Shown: in pieces, positions 54,167 to 63,573 of the stretch
Position numbering within the stretch: position 1 is the first letter of the stretch
Layout of the letters: every line of letters starts with the position of its first letter
Assembly: GCA_964571695.1 (NCBI GenBank)
Contig: CAZNDG010000008.1
Location: forward strand, 1-64,000
DNA from: UBA8958 sp964571695
GTDB taxonomy: Bacteria; Desulfobacterota; Syntrophia; Syntrophales; UBA8958
Length of the DNA: 64,000 bases
Reading direction: 5' to 3'
Notes under the pieces: generated by a model
What the model saw: the letters and a program-made list of their open reading frames with translations, nothing else
What the model was told of the DNA's origin: nothing
Database searches by the model: none
Program-made: the position numbers and the translations under genes

Positions 54167-55240
54167 ATGGAAATCAGTATTATTCAGACCGATCCGGCGA
54201 AAAGGAAGGCCAAGCCGAAAGACGAGTCGAAACTGGGATTCGGAAGGGTCTTCACCGATCATATGTTTACCATGACTTACCATTCCAGCCGGGGTTGGTA
54301 CGATCCCGCCGTCCGGCCCTATGAGGATCTCAGCCTCGATCCGGCGGCCATGTGTCTCCACTACGGCCAGCTCATCTTCGAGGGCATGAAGGCCTATAGG
54401 GGCAAAAACGGGGAGATATATCTGTTCCGGCCCGGGGAGAATATCCGGCGGATGAATGAATCGGCCAGACGTCTCTGCATGCCGACCCTGGATCCGGAGG
54501 TCTTTTTGGAAGGCCTGAAAAAACTCGTCCTCCTGGAAAAGGACTGGATCCCCAAAAGCAGCGGCGCCTCCCTGTATATCCGGCCCACCATGATCGCCAC
54601 CGAGGCGGCCCTGGGAGTCCATCCCGCCGATGCCTATCTGTTCTATATTATTGTCGGTCCGGTAGGGGCTTACTATCCCGAGGGGTTCAGTCCGACCAAG
54701 ATTTATGTCGTGGAGGAATACGTCCGTTCCGCTCCGGGGGGGATCGGCTATTGCAAGGCCGCCGGGAACTATGCGGCGAGCCTCATGGCCAGCGCCATGG
54801 CCGTCGAAAAGGGATATACGCAGGTCCTCTGGCTCGATGCCGTGAACAGAAAATACGTGGAGGAAGTGGGGACGAGCAACATCTTCTTCGTCATCGACGG
54901 CGAATTGATCACCCCGCCGTTGGGGGGGACGATCCTGCCGGGCGTCACCCGCGATTCGGTCCTGCGGATCGCCCGCGCCTGGGGCCTAAAGGTTTCCGAG
55001 CGTCTCCTGTCAATGGAAGAGATCCTGGCGGCCTGTCAAAACGGTTCCCTGCAAGAGTCTTTTGCCTCGGGAACGGCGGCCATCGTTTCTCCTATCGGAC
55101 AGATATGTTACCAGAATCGGGAGTATGCCATCAATGAAGGCCGCACGGGAAGCCTGACGGAGAGGCTTTACGAGGAGATCCTGCGGATTCAGTACGGAGA
55201 AAAGGAAGACCCCTTCGGCTGGAGGATGCGGATCGACTGA
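54167..55240 (+). CDS. ilvE: Branched-chain amino acid aminotransferase (class IV PLP)
   Basis: 357 residues of the longer BCAT form. Typical motifs: HYGQLIFEGMKAYRG, YIRPTMIAT, the PLP Lys in YCKAAGNYAASL, EVGTSNIFFVIDG and GVTRDSVLRIA. Transfers the amino group for Leu, Ile and Val. GGGGGGAAAGGG lies before the ATG. About 115 bases after comM on the same strand. Confidence 0.95.
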   Translation: MEISIIQTDPAKRKAKPKDESKLGFGRVFTDHMFTMTYHSSRGWYDPAVRPYEDLSLDPAAMCLHYGQLIFEGMKAYRGKNGEIYLFRPGENIRRMNESARRLCMPTLDPEVFLEGLKKLVLLEKDWIPKSSGASLYIRPTMIATEAALGVHPADAYLFYIIVGPVGAYYPEGFSPTKIYVVEEYVRSAPGGIGYCKAAGNYAASLMASAMAVEKGYTQVLWLDAVNRKYVEEVGTSNIFFVIDGELITPPLGGTILPGVTRDSVLRIARAWGLKVSERLLSMEEILAACQNGSLQESFASGTAAIVSPIGQICYQNREYAINEGRTGSLTERLYEEILRIQYGEKEDPFGWRMRID

Positions 55241-55307
55241 GGGGACAGCCGCGGCGGCACGGATTAGGGACGCTATTCCGGGCACTTGTCCCGGCAATTC
55301 ACAAAGG

Positions 55308-55328
55308 TGTGGAAAAAACTGTTGATAA
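55308..55328 (+). promoter_or_regulatory. Candidate pair of DnaA boxes in an AT-rich gap
   Basis: TGTGGAAAA (55308-55316) and TGTTGATAA (55320-55328) resemble DnaA boxes TTTTCCACA and TTATCAACA in reverse, 12 bases apart, inside a 300-base AT-rich gap between ilvE and lolA. No dnaA or dnaN gene is near, so this may be a DnaA-titration site, a promoter control or chance. The rest of the gap has no gene. Confidence 0.35.
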
Positions 55329-55541
55329 CTATGTGTACAGTTTTCCTAAGTCTATAAATGATACGGTTTTATATCGGATTGCCGCTCTTTTAGGCAGACT
55401 TAAAGTATAAACAAAACAAATAGTTATGCAGGTATTGAAGTTTTTTCATGGGTTAGGCGCCCCGTTGTGTGAGATATGCACATGATCCGGGAAATGGCAT
55501 AATTTTTGACCGGTGGGTCATGGCGGTCAGGGAGGTGGAGG

Positions 55542-56225
55542 ATGTATAGAAATTTGTTTCTCATTGGGGTCGTAATAGTGGCGGCCGCCGTTCTGATCGG
55601 GTTTTCCGGGCCGTCCGCGGGGCGGGAGCCGCCCGCCCTGGAGGAGGTGATCCGGGGATTGCAGACCGTCTATGAAAAAACCACCGATCTGAAGGCGTCG
55701 TTCGTCCAGGAGGTTGCCCTGGCGTCGGTGAACCGCAAGGAGCGGGAAGAAGGAACAGTCTATTACAAACCACCCCGGCGCATGCTCTGGGATTATACAA
55801 AACCGGCGGTCAAAAAGCTGATCATCAATCCCGACAAGGCCTATCTGTATGTCCCCAAGGACCGGGCGGTTTACGTCCAGGAAACGGCCCGGATCTTCAA
55901 ATCCCAGCTTATTGTGCGTCTCCTCGACGGGCTCGGGAAGGTGACCGAGGATTTTCAACTTGCCTTCGCGGATCCCGGGGCGCCCACGGATAAAAACGGC
56001 AATTATCTCTTGGTCATGACGCCGAAAAAGGCCGATCTTGGGGTGGACAGGATCTTCGTGACCCTGAGTCATGAGGATTACACCATCATCCAATGCCGTT
56101 TCGCAGACACTTTCGGCAACCGGACCACGGTGCAGTTCCGCAACATTCAACGCAATATCAAGCTGTCCGACAAGCTGTTCCAGTTCAAGACCCCGCCCAA
56201 AGTCGAGGTCTATCCGCTTTCATGA
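55542..56225 (+). CDS. lolA: Outer-membrane lipoprotein carrier protein LolA
   Basis: 227 residues. A signal peptide (1-26) is followed by the LolA fold: TTDLKASFVQEVALASVNRKEREEG-like N-terminal strand region, YYKPPRRMLWDYTKP, KKLIINPDKAYLYVPKDRAV and FADTFGNRTTVQFRNIQRN. It ferries lipoproteins through the periplasm. GGAGG stands before the ATG at 55542. The lipoprotein at 27.5 kb could be a partner but is not linked. Confidence 0.9.
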   Translation: MYRNLFLIGVVIVAAAVLIGFSGPSAGREPPALEEVIRGLQTVYEKTTDLKASFVQEVALASVNRKEREEGTVYYKPPRRMLWDYTKPAVKKLIINPDKAYLYVPKDRAVYVQETARIFKSQLIVRLLDGLGKVTEDFQLAFADPGAPTDKNGNYLLVMTPKKADLGVDRIFVTLSHEDYTIIQCRFADTFGNRTTVQFRNIQRNIKLSDKLFQFKTPPKVEVYPLS

Positions 56226-56247
56226 CCGGATATCGCTTTTGTACGTT

Positions 56248-58473
56248 ATGGGAATAATATTGGGGATCAATCAGGGGGAGGAAAGATTCCTTCCGACGCG
56301 TTCCGGCGACGAGTGGCTCGAGGTCAACGGCCGGGGCGGCTATGCCTCCAGCACCCTGCTGAACTGTCATACCCGCAAATACCATGGTCTCCTCGTTGCT
56401 AAACTGGTCGCGCCGCCGGGGCGTTATGTCCTCCTGTCCAAATTCGAGGACACCGTCATCTGCGGAGGCCGCCGGGAGGCCCTGAGCTGTCACGAGTACC
56501 CCGGTGTTTTTTTCCCGGAGGAATATTCTTTTCTTAAAGAATATCAGCAGGATCTATACCCGTCTTTTCTCTTTTCCGGCGACGGGCTCCGGATCAGAAA
56601 ATCAGTCCTCCTCGTGACGGACGAGGACAGTCTCCTGATCCGTTACGATCCCGAAGCTTGTCCGGCATCGGGGGTGCTGAGGTTGCGGCCCTTCGTGGCC
56701 TACCGGGATTACCACCGCCTGAGCAAGGAGAACCCGTTTCTCAAGGGCAATGCCGCCGCGATCAAAAACGGTTTTTCCCTCAGGCCTTACGCGGGAATGC
56801 CGCCCCTGGTCATCCAGACAAACCTGCGGCCCCGCTGGCAACCGGCGCCTTTATGGTACCATAACTTCGAATATGCCGAAGAAGCGGCCCGGGGCTATGA
56901 ACATTCCGAAGATCTCTTCAGTCCCGGGCTCCTGGAGGTGCCGCTCCGGCAGGGCAAGACGGTTCTGGTCCTTGCCTCCCTTACCCCCTTCTACGGGCGG
57001 TTGAGCAAGAAATGGGACGATGAGGTGCGCCGCCGCCGGGAGGTCCGGGACAAGGATGATCGGACCATAGGGATCCTGGCTTCCGGGGGGGCGCCGGCGG
57101 GGAGGCAATTCCCGGGGACGGGAGAGGCATCCGCGGCGTCCGGCGACGACCCCGGCGGAGAAGCGAAAATCGCGGGCCATAGGATGTCTCCCGGCAATAC
57201 TGCCGCCGGGACCGCCGGGGAAAGTACCGATCGGGAAATCGTCGCGGCAGTGGCCGTGGAAGAAAAACGGGACATCGCCATCCCGGAAGCCGACTCTGCC
57301 GGGATCGCCGCGGAGCGGGAATTGCTCGGCATCCTCCTGCAGGCGGGAAGACGCTTCCTGATCCGCACCGCCGCGGGGCATCCGGCGATCATCGCCGGTT
57401 ATCCCTGGTTCGGGGAATGGGGACGGGACACCCTGCTGTCCCTGCCGGGACTTGCCTTTTGTTCCGGCCGCCGCCGGGAGGGACTGGAGCTTCTCGTCCG
57501 GATGGCCCGGTTCGAGCGCCAGGGTCTCCTGCCCAACGTCTTCTCCGAACGGGACGCCGATCATGCCTACAATACCGTTGACGCCCCCCTGTGGTTCTTC
57601 TGGGCTGTCCAGCAACTTCTTCTTGACGACGCCGGCGACCGGACCCAGGCGGTGGTGGAGAAGAATCTCTGGCCGGTGATGAAAAACATCCTTCGCCAGT
57701 TCATTCACGGCACCATATTCAACATCTACATGGACGACAACGGTCTGATCCATGCCGGCGCGGATAACCGGGCGCTGACCTGGATGGACGCCTGCATCGA
57801 CAACCGCCCCGTGACGCCCCGCCACGGTTACCCCGTGGAGGTTAACGCCCTGTGGTACAATGCCGTCCGCTTTGCCGCCGAACTGGCCGCCCGGTTCGGG
57901 GACCGGGAGTTCTACTTTGACGATCTCATCGAAAAAATTCGCCGGTCTTTTCTGGAGATCTTCTGGAACGACGATGATGCCTGCCTGGGGGATGTTTACC
58001 GGTCCGGGCGCCTAGACAGATCCATCCGTCCCAATCAGATTTTCGCCGTCTCGCTGCCCCATTCCCCATTGGCGCCGGCCCAGGAGCGCCTGGTGGTGAA
58101 AAAGGTGCAGGACGAACTCCTCACCCCCGTTGGGATCCGTACCCTTTCCCCCCGGGATCCTTGCTATCGGGGCCGTTACGCCGGCTCGCCCGCCGAACGG
58201 GATGGGGCCTATCACCAGGGTACGGTCTGGCCCTGGCTTTGGGGACCCTTCGGAGAGGCCTGGCTCAAGGTCGCCGACGACCGGGAGAAGGTAAAGACGA
58301 CCCTTCGGGATCGCCTCCGCACCTTCCTGACCGGCCATTTCCGGGTGGCGGGGATCGGTTGCATCTCCGAGGTCTTCGACGGCGATTACCCCCACCGGCC
58401 CGGGGGCTGCATCGCCCAGGCCTGGTCCACGGCGGAAATCATCCGTCTTTACACCCTCATCGGCAGATCGTAG
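56248..58473 (+). CDS. Glycogen debranching enzyme (amylo-alpha-1,6-glucosidase, GH133 type)
   Basis: 741 residues. The N-terminal GDE_N domain (EWLEVNGRGGYASSTLLNCHTRKYHGLLVA) precedes the (alpha/alpha)6 catalytic domain: YPWFGEWGRDTLLSLPGL, NTVDAPLWFF, LTWMDA and YHQGTVWPWLWGPF. An insert at residues 275-355 is rich in Gly, Ala and Glu and is unlike the family. No ribosome site is clear; the ATG at 56248 best fits the domain start. It trims branch points of storage glucan. Confidence 0.9.
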   Translation: MGIILGINQGEERFLPTRSGDEWLEVNGRGGYASSTLLNCHTRKYHGLLVAKLVAPPGRYVLLSKFEDTVICGGRREALSCHEYPGVFFPEEYSFLKEYQQDLYPSFLFSGDGLRIRKSVLLVTDEDSLLIRYDPEACPASGVLRLRPFVAYRDYHRLSKENPFLKGNAAAIKNGFSLRPYAGMPPLVIQTNLRPRWQPAPLWYHNFEYAEEAARGYEHSEDLFSPGLLEVPLRQGKTVLVLASLTPFYGRLSKKWDDEVRRRREVRDKDDRTIGILASGGAPAGRQFPGTGEASAASGDDPGGEAKIAGHRMSPGNTAAGTAGESTDREIVAAVAVEEKRDIAIPEADSAGIAAERELLGILLQAGRRFLIRTAAGHPAIIAGYPWFGEWGRDTLLSLPGLAFCSGRRREGLELLVRMARFERQGLLPNVFSERDADHAYNTVDAPLWFFWAVQQLLLDDAGDRTQAVVEKNLWPVMKNILRQFIHGTIFNIYMDDNGLIHAGADNRALTWMDACIDNRPVTPRHGYPVEVNALWYNAVRFAAELAARFGDREFYFDDLIEKIRRSFLEIFWNDDDACLGDVYRSGRLDRSIRPNQIFAVSLPHSPLAPAQERLVVKKVQDELLTPVGIRTLSPRDPCYRGRYAGSPAERDGAYHQGTVWPWLWGPFGEAWLKVADDREKVKTTLRDRLRTFLTGHFRVAGIGCISEVFDGDYPHRPGGCIAQAWSTAEIIRLYTLIGRS

Positions 58474-58512
58474 CGGTTGCCGTTGACCGTGCATAAACGC
58501 GGTGCAATTGAT

Positions 58513-60078
58513 ATGACGGGGAACGGCAGCCGGGCGGGAGGAAACAGATTCTGGGGGGAAACGACGGCCTTTCTCGCCCTGTTTCTCGACAACGTCGGGG
58601 TGCTGATCTTCCTAAGCGCGATCCTGGTTTTCACCTTCAATTATCCCGCGGAGATCGTCCTTACCCGCATGATCCCCGGTACGGCCGTGGGCGTTTTCTG
58701 CGGCGACCTCGTCTATACCTGGATGGCCGTCCGTCTGAGGAAGAAGACCGGGCGGACCGACGTTACCGCCATGCCCCTGGGTCTGGATACGCCCTCCACC
58801 ATCGGGATCGCCTATGCCGTCCTCGGACCGGCCTATGTGGCCACCCGGGACGCCGAACTCACCTGGCATATCGGCATGGCCACCCTGTTCATGATCGGCG
58901 CCGTCAAGATCGTCACGTCCTTCTGCGGCGCCTGGCTGCAACGCGTCATTCCCACCGCCGGGCTTTTGGGCCCCCTGGCGGGGATCGGTCTTTTGCTTTT
59001 GGGTTTTCTTCCCCTTCTGGATGTCTTCGGCGAGCCCATCGTGGGTCTCACCGCCCTGGGGATCGTCTTTGCCGTTTTCCTTGCCCGGATGGAGCTTCCA
59101 GGCCGGATGCCCGGAATCCTCGTGGCCGTCGTTTTGGGGACGCTGATCCATCTCATCCTCGGATACGGGGGCTATCTGCCGGAATTCCGCCCCCCGTCCC
59201 TGGAAATGAAACTCTATATCCCCGTTTTTTCTCTCGAATTTCTAAAAAGCCTGCCCCAGAGCCTGCCTTATCTGTCCATTGCCATCCCCTTCGGGATCAT
59301 GACCATCATCGGGGGCATCGACAATACGGAGAGCGCCCGGCTGGCCGGGGACGCCTACCGGAGCAGGGACATACTCCTCACCGAGGCCTTCACCTCGCTC
59401 ATTGCCTCCTTCTTCGGCGGCGTGGCCCAGACCACTCCCTACATCGGTCACCCGGCGTACAAGAAGATGGGGGGAACCTACTGGTACACCCTCTTCACGG
59501 GGGTGCTGATCGGGGTGGGGGCGGTGGTCGGATTGTTGTCGTTGTTCGTGGCGGTCATCCCCCGGGCGGCCCTGGCCCCCATTTTTATGTTCATCGGCTT
59601 CGAGATGACGCGGCAGGCTTATCAGGAAGCGCCGTTGCGTCATTCCCCGGCGGTTAGCATCTGCTTTCTCCCCGTGGCGGCCAACATGATGCTTATCATC
59701 CTCGGTCAATTCCTGGGCCCCCTGGCGATCGCGCCGGACACACTGCCGCCACGCCTCCAGATCCTCCATCAGAACCTGACGGTATTGAGCAACGGTTTCA
59801 TCGTCACCGGACTCCTCTGGGGGAGCATGCTGGCCTTTCTCATCGACGGCCGAAAGTGCCGGGCCTCCCTTTGCGCCGTCATCTGCGCCCTCTTCAGCCT
59901 TTGCGGCATCATCCATTCGGTGCTGCCTTCGGGGGAGATCTATCCGCCCTGGCGGCCGGCCGGTTATGCCCATTATCTCGTCGCGGCCGGATATGGGTTG
60001 CTGGCGGTCGTTTTCGCCGTCCTCCGGCCCAAAGAGGTGGGGGACGACAAGATCTCAAGGAGTGATGGCGGCGGTTGA
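58513..60078 (+). CDS. Xanthine/uracil-type permease (NCS2)
   Basis: About 521 residues and 12 to 14 helices. The NCS2-like region holds VTAMPLGLDTPST, TIIGGIDNTESARLAGDAY, GGVAQTTPYIGHPAYKKMGG and FMFIGFEMTRQA. The TPYIGHPA loop suggests a purine or related substrate, but this is a divergent branch. The gene begins about 40 bases after the debranching enzyme stop. ATG 58513 is chosen; a GTG at 58489 is possible. Confidence 0.78.
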   Translation: MTGNGSRAGGNRFWGETTAFLALFLDNVGVLIFLSAILVFTFNYPAEIVLTRMIPGTAVGVFCGDLVYTWMAVRLRKKTGRTDVTAMPLGLDTPSTIGIAYAVLGPAYVATRDAELTWHIGMATLFMIGAVKIVTSFCGAWLQRVIPTAGLLGPLAGIGLLLLGFLPLLDVFGEPIVGLTALGIVFAVFLARMELPGRMPGILVAVVLGTLIHLILGYGGYLPEFRPPSLEMKLYIPVFSLEFLKSLPQSLPYLSIAIPFGIMTIIGGIDNTESARLAGDAYRSRDILLTEAFTSLIASFFGGVAQTTPYIGHPAYKKMGGTYWYTLFTGVLIGVGAVVGLLSLFVAVIPRAALAPIFMFIGFEMTRQAYQEAPLRHSPAVSICFLPVAANMMLIILGQFLGPLAIAPDTLPPRLQILHQNLTVLSNGFIVTGLLWGSMLAFLIDGRKCRASLCAVICALFSLCGIIHSVLPSGEIYPPWRPAGYAHYLVAAGYGLLAVVFAVLRPKEVGDDKISRSDGGG

Positions 60079-60200
60079 CGATAGCCCCGGAGGTGGAAAT
60101 CCCGCCGCCGGATAGGATGCATGAAGATACGTGCAGATGCCCCGCAACGACGGGTGTGCGGGGTGATGAAGAGCGCTGGGCTCGGGAGGAGGAGGTCGCT

Positions 60201-61076
60201 ATGCCATACTATGTAACGGACGATCATGTCCGCCTGTACTACGAGGTGCGGGGAAAAGGACGGCCGGTGGTGCTCATCCACGGCCTGACGGCCAACCGCC
60301 GTCACTTCCGCAAACAGACGCCGGAGCTGTCCGGAGAATTCCAGGTCGTCACCCTGGATCTCCGCGGTCACGGGGACTCGGAGGCGCCGGAGCACGGCCT
60401 GACCCTGCCGCGCCTGGCCCGGGACCTCAGGGAACTGATGGAATATCTGGAACTCAAGGACCTTTCCGTGGTGGGCTGGTCCCTGGGGGCCCATGTCATC
60501 TTCGAGTACGTGAAGCAGTATTCCTGCCGGGGGATAGCGAAGGTCGCGGTGATCGACATGGCCCCCCGACTCCTGAAGGCCCCGGACTGGCCCTGGGGTC
60601 TTCCCGGTGTCTTCAGCAGGAAGACGGGGGATTTCGGTCCCGAGGACAACCTTGTCATGCTGGGAGCCATGCTTGGCGACTGGGAGGCCTACAGCCGGAT
60701 CGTCGCCCAGCGGATCCTGAACAAGTCCCTTTTCGACGACCGGATGGAATTCGACGACCGGGGGGATTTCAAAGGCAAGGCGGATCTTCCCTGGCTGTAT
60801 GCCGAGGCCCGGCGGAACACCCCCCATGTTATCATTGCCCTCTGGATTTCTCTGTCCCTCCAGGATTACCGGCCGGTTTTGAAGGAGATCACGGCGCCAT
60901 GCCTGTTGGCCTACGGTATGGAAAGCAACTACTATCCCCCGGAGAATTACGCCTTCATGGCGGAGGCGATGCCACGGGCCCGGACGGTTTCCTTTGCCGG
61001 CTGCGGCCATGCCCTGCACATCCAGGATCCCGAAAGGTTCAACCGGGAACTGATCGACTTCCTGCGGGAAGAGTGA
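60201..61076 (+). CDS. Alpha/beta hydrolase
   Basis: 291 residues. Nucleophile Ser94 in GWSLGAH, oxyanion region LIHGLTANR (25-33), DLRGHGDS (53-60) and catalytic His270 in GCGHALHI. Substrate unknown. GGAGGAGGAGG before the ATG at 60201 is strong, so a 126-base longer frame can be discarded. It converges with the decarboxylase gene with a gap of 15 bases. Confidence 0.88.
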   Translation: MPYYVTDDHVRLYYEVRGKGRPVVLIHGLTANRRHFRKQTPELSGEFQVVTLDLRGHGDSEAPEHGLTLPRLARDLRELMEYLELKDLSVVGWSLGAHVIFEYVKQYSCRGIAKVAVIDMAPRLLKAPDWPWGLPGVFSRKTGDFGPEDNLVMLGAMLGDWEAYSRIVAQRILNKSLFDDRMEFDDRGDFKGKADLPWLYAEARRNTPHVIIALWISLSLQDYRPVLKEITAPCLLAYGMESNYYPPENYAFMAEAMPRARTVSFAGCGHALHIQDPERFNRELIDFLREE

Positions 61077-61091
61077 ACACGGAGGCGCCGC

Positions 61092-62240
61092 CTACCGGAG
61101 CATGATGAGGAAGAGACCCGCGGCCACCGCCGTGCCGATCACGCCGGCCACGTTGGGCCCCATGGCGTGCATCAGGAGGAAGTTGTGCTTGTCTGCCTTC
61201 TGGCCTTCGACCTGGGATACCCGGGCCGCCATGGGTACGGCGGAGACCCCGGCGGAGCCGATCAGGGGGTTGATCTTCTCTTTCAGAAACAGATTCATGA
61301 GTTTGGCCATGAGCACCCCCCCGGCGGTGCTCATGGAGAAGGCGACGATGCCGAGGATGAAGATGAAGATCGGCTGCGGCTTGAGAAAGGATTCGGCGTT
61401 CATCGTCGCTCCCACGGACAGCCCCAGGAAGATGGTGACGATGTTCAATAGTTCGTTCTGGGCGGCATGGCTCAGCCGCTGGACCACCCCGCTTTCCCGG
61501 AAGAGGTTGCCGAGAAACATCATCCCCATGAGCGGCGCCGCGGGCGGTACGAGGAGGCAGATCACCACGGTGCCCAGGAGGGGAAAGATGATCTTTTCTC
61601 TCTTGCTGACGGCTCGCATCTGCTTCATCTTGATTTTACGTTCCGCCTCGGTGGTGAGAAGCCGCATGATCGGCGGCTGGATCAAGGGCACCATAGCCAT
61701 GTAGGAATAGGCCGCCAAGGCGTTGGCCCCCAACAGATGGGGGGCGAGGATGGCGGTGAGATAGATGCAGGTCGGGCCGTCCGCCCCGCCGATGATGCCG
61801 ATGGAGGCCGCCTCCTTGATGCTGAATCCGAAGAGGAGGGCGGAAAAGAAGGAGATGTAAACCCCCAACTGGGCCGCTGCCCCGAGGATCAACACCTTGG
61901 GGTTCGCGATCATCGGTCCGAAGTCGGTCAGGGCACCGACGCCCATGAAGATGAGGCAGGGGATCAGTTCGTTGGCGACGCCGTAATCGTAGAACCATTG
62001 AATCAGATTGCGGTGCGCCTCACCGCCGTGGTGGGAGAAGCCCATGATCGGCGCCAGGGGGAGATTGGCCAGGAGGATGCCGAAACCGATGGGGACCAGC
62101 AACAGGGGCTCGAAGCCTTTCTTGATGGCCAGATAGATGAATAGAAACGATACGAGCCACATGACCAGATGGCCGATCTGGAGATAGAAGAAGCCGGTGT
62201 TGACGATTACCTGATTCAGCATGGGAAAATTCTCAACCAT
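61092..62240 (-). CDS. Sodium-translocating decarboxylase beta subunit (OadB/GcdB)
   Basis: 382 residues and about ten helices. Conserved pieces: GIGALTDFGPMIANP-like GVGALTDFGPMIANPKVLILGAA, the ion-site stretch IGIIGGADGPTCIYL, and GSAGVSAVPMAARVSQ with LLMHAMGPNVAGVIGTA. It pumps sodium ions using energy from decarboxylating oxaloacetate, glutaconyl-CoA or methylmalonyl-CoA. The length fits GcdB/MmdB. Its start overlaps the upstream small subunit by eight bases. No carboxyltransferase (alpha) gene is in the window. Confidence 0.93.
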   Translation of the reverse strand: MVENFPMLNQVIVNTGFFYLQIGHLVMWLVSFLFIYLAIKKGFEPLLLVPIGFGILLANLPLAPIMGFSHHGGEAHRNLIQWFYDYGVANELIPCLIFMGVGALTDFGPMIANPKVLILGAAAQLGVYISFFSALLFGFSIKEAASIGIIGGADGPTCIYLTAILAPHLLGANALAAYSYMAMVPLIQPPIMRLLTTEAERKIKMKQMRAVSKREKIIFPLLGTVVICLLVPPAAPLMGMMFLGNLFRESGVVQRLSHAAQNELLNIVTIFLGLSVGATMNAESFLKPQPIFIFILGIVAFSMSTAGGVLMAKLMNLFLKEKINPLIGSAGVSAVPMAARVSQVEGQKADKHNFLLMHAMGPNVAGVIGTAVAAGLFLIMLR

Positions 62241-62403
62241 TGGCCTGGTCCTCTTTCCGGGCGGTCTTGGCCGTTGGTTTTTTATTCCCGGTGAAGATGC
62301 TCATGGCCATTACGCTCAGCATCAACAACACGAGGCTCAAAAATACTCCTGTGAATCCGCCTACAAACACCATCAGGGCCTGTGACCAAATCGCATCGTT
62401 CAC
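62233..62403 (-). CDS. Small gamma-type decarboxylase subunit (OadG-like)
   Basis: 56 residues from a GTG with AAAGGA seven bases upstream. One helix (10-36, ALMVFVGGFTGVFLSLVLLM) and a short basic tail (NKKPTAKTARK). The size, the single helix and the overlap with oadB (ATGGTTGA) fit OadG/MmdE-like subunits. The Ala/Pro-rich and zinc-binding C-terminal tail of longer OadG is absent. Confidence 0.7.
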   Translation of the reverse strand: MNDAIWSQALMVFVGGFTGVFLSLVLLMLSVMAMSIFTGNKKPTAKTARKEDQANG

Positions 62404-62844
62404 GTCTGTTTCCTTTCCCGTTCTTTATTCAAAGGCGCCGGATCTTATAAAAAAACTTTGCCGGTGTCAATTTATGATTCCGGTTCTCCTTTCTGCATCT
62501 TAAATCTTCCCGGTGTCCCGCAATTCACCGCCCCGTCCCTGTGTCCCGTTTCCGACCGACATCCGGTTTGCCTGCCGCGGTCGAAACCGTGGCGATGGAC
62601 GCCGACGGAACAGCGGATCTTATTTGCCGGGGGGTAAGGAGATGGGGCAGCAACGGGAACTTCACGGGATGGTTGGCGCCGCGTCTGAAAAAGGAGGAGA
62701 CCGGGGAATGACGCTTCCCCGGTCCGAATAACACCCGGCCGCTCAAAACCGGGCATATTGATTTCTGAATAATGTTCTTTGAATTTTCTACCGGCCGCCG
62801 GTTTCGGGGCGGCCGGTAGAAATCCTTATCTCAATAAACCAAAA
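62404..62844. other. Structured intergenic region with two strong hairpins
   Basis: 441 bases with no gene I can support. Hairpin 1 (62699-62724): GACCGGGGA-N8-TCCCCGGTC, nine base pairs; on the minus strand TTTTT follows six bases later, so it may end satP transcription. Hairpin 2 (62785-62822): a perfect 15-base stem TTTCTACCGGCCGCC with an eight-base loop, just after the satP stop. The remainder is probably a leader of the decarboxylase genes; no known riboswitch is recognised. Confidence 0.5.
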
Positions 62845-63573
62845 TTACTTCACCAACGGTTTGGGTACGAAGTAGATCGCTTTCCCATAGACGGTGTTGC
62901 AGGTAATGGCCCCGGCCATGTAAATGCCGATCCAGCCCACGATTATCAACAGCCATCCCGCAAAGGGCTTCAGGACCTTCGGATCCCCGAACCAGCCGGA
63001 ATCCATGCCCACGATGCACCACAGAACGATATCGACCAGGATGACGAGGATGAACATGGCCGCGCTGCTCTTGGCGTAAGCGGGCGTAACGGCCGTCAGG
63101 AAACCCGCGCCGGCCATCCAGAGCCAACCTTCCACATGGACGGCCTTGCCGACCATGGCGCCTACGGCCTTGCCGATGCCGGCCTTAGCCGCTGCGAGCT
63201 GCTCCGGCGTAAGCATCTTCACATCCGTGACCCCGGCCGCGGCCATGGCGGCGTCCATGGACTCCTTGGCCGCCTTGGGAATGAAGATGAAACTAATGGA
63301 ATACCATTTGGCGAAGACGCTGAGCGCCGCCGCAAGCATGAAGAATGCCGAGAAGAACAGAAAGACGTTGCCGCCGGTGATGTTATGATCCTTCAATTCC
63401 ATCACCGCCACGGTGTACTGAACGAGACAACCGCCGAGGAGCCAGGCCGCCAGCAGGGGAAAACCGGAGATATCCACTTTACCAAGAAACACCGCCCCAA
63501 AACCGAAACAGGCCACGGCCAGCGCGGCCAGGCCTCCAGGACCTGGAGTTGCGAAACTATGTTCGTGTGCCAT
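62845..63573 (-). CDS. satP: Acetate permease of the GPR1/FUN34/YaaH (SatP) family
   Basis: 242 residues with six helices. The family signature at the N-terminus, N-P-(A/G)-P-x-G-L, reads TPGPGGLAAL here. Conserved AWLLGGCLVQYTVAVMELKD and GNVFLFFSAFFMLAA follow. There is a polar, Ala/Lys-rich loop (about 95-135) after helix 3 that most relatives lack. It takes up or releases acetate or succinate. GGAGGG stands before the ATG. Confidence 0.9.
   Translation of the reverse strand: MAHEHSFATPGPGGLAALAVACFGFGAVFLGKVDISGFPLLAAWLLGGCLVQYTVAVMELKDHNITGGNVFLFFSAFFMLAAALSVFAKWYSISFIFIPKAAKESMDAAMAAAGVTDVKMLTPEQLAAAKAGIGKAVGAMVGKAVHVEGWLWMAGAGFLTAVTPAYAKSSAAMFILVILVDIVLWCIVGMDSGWFGDPKVLKPFAGWLLIIVGWIGIYMAGAITCNTVYGKAIYFVPKPLVK

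Noticed and set aside
62472..62756. Small frames in the gap upstream of the decarboxylase genes
   Set aside because: Pro/Arg-rich, no start signal, and they run through the hairpins.
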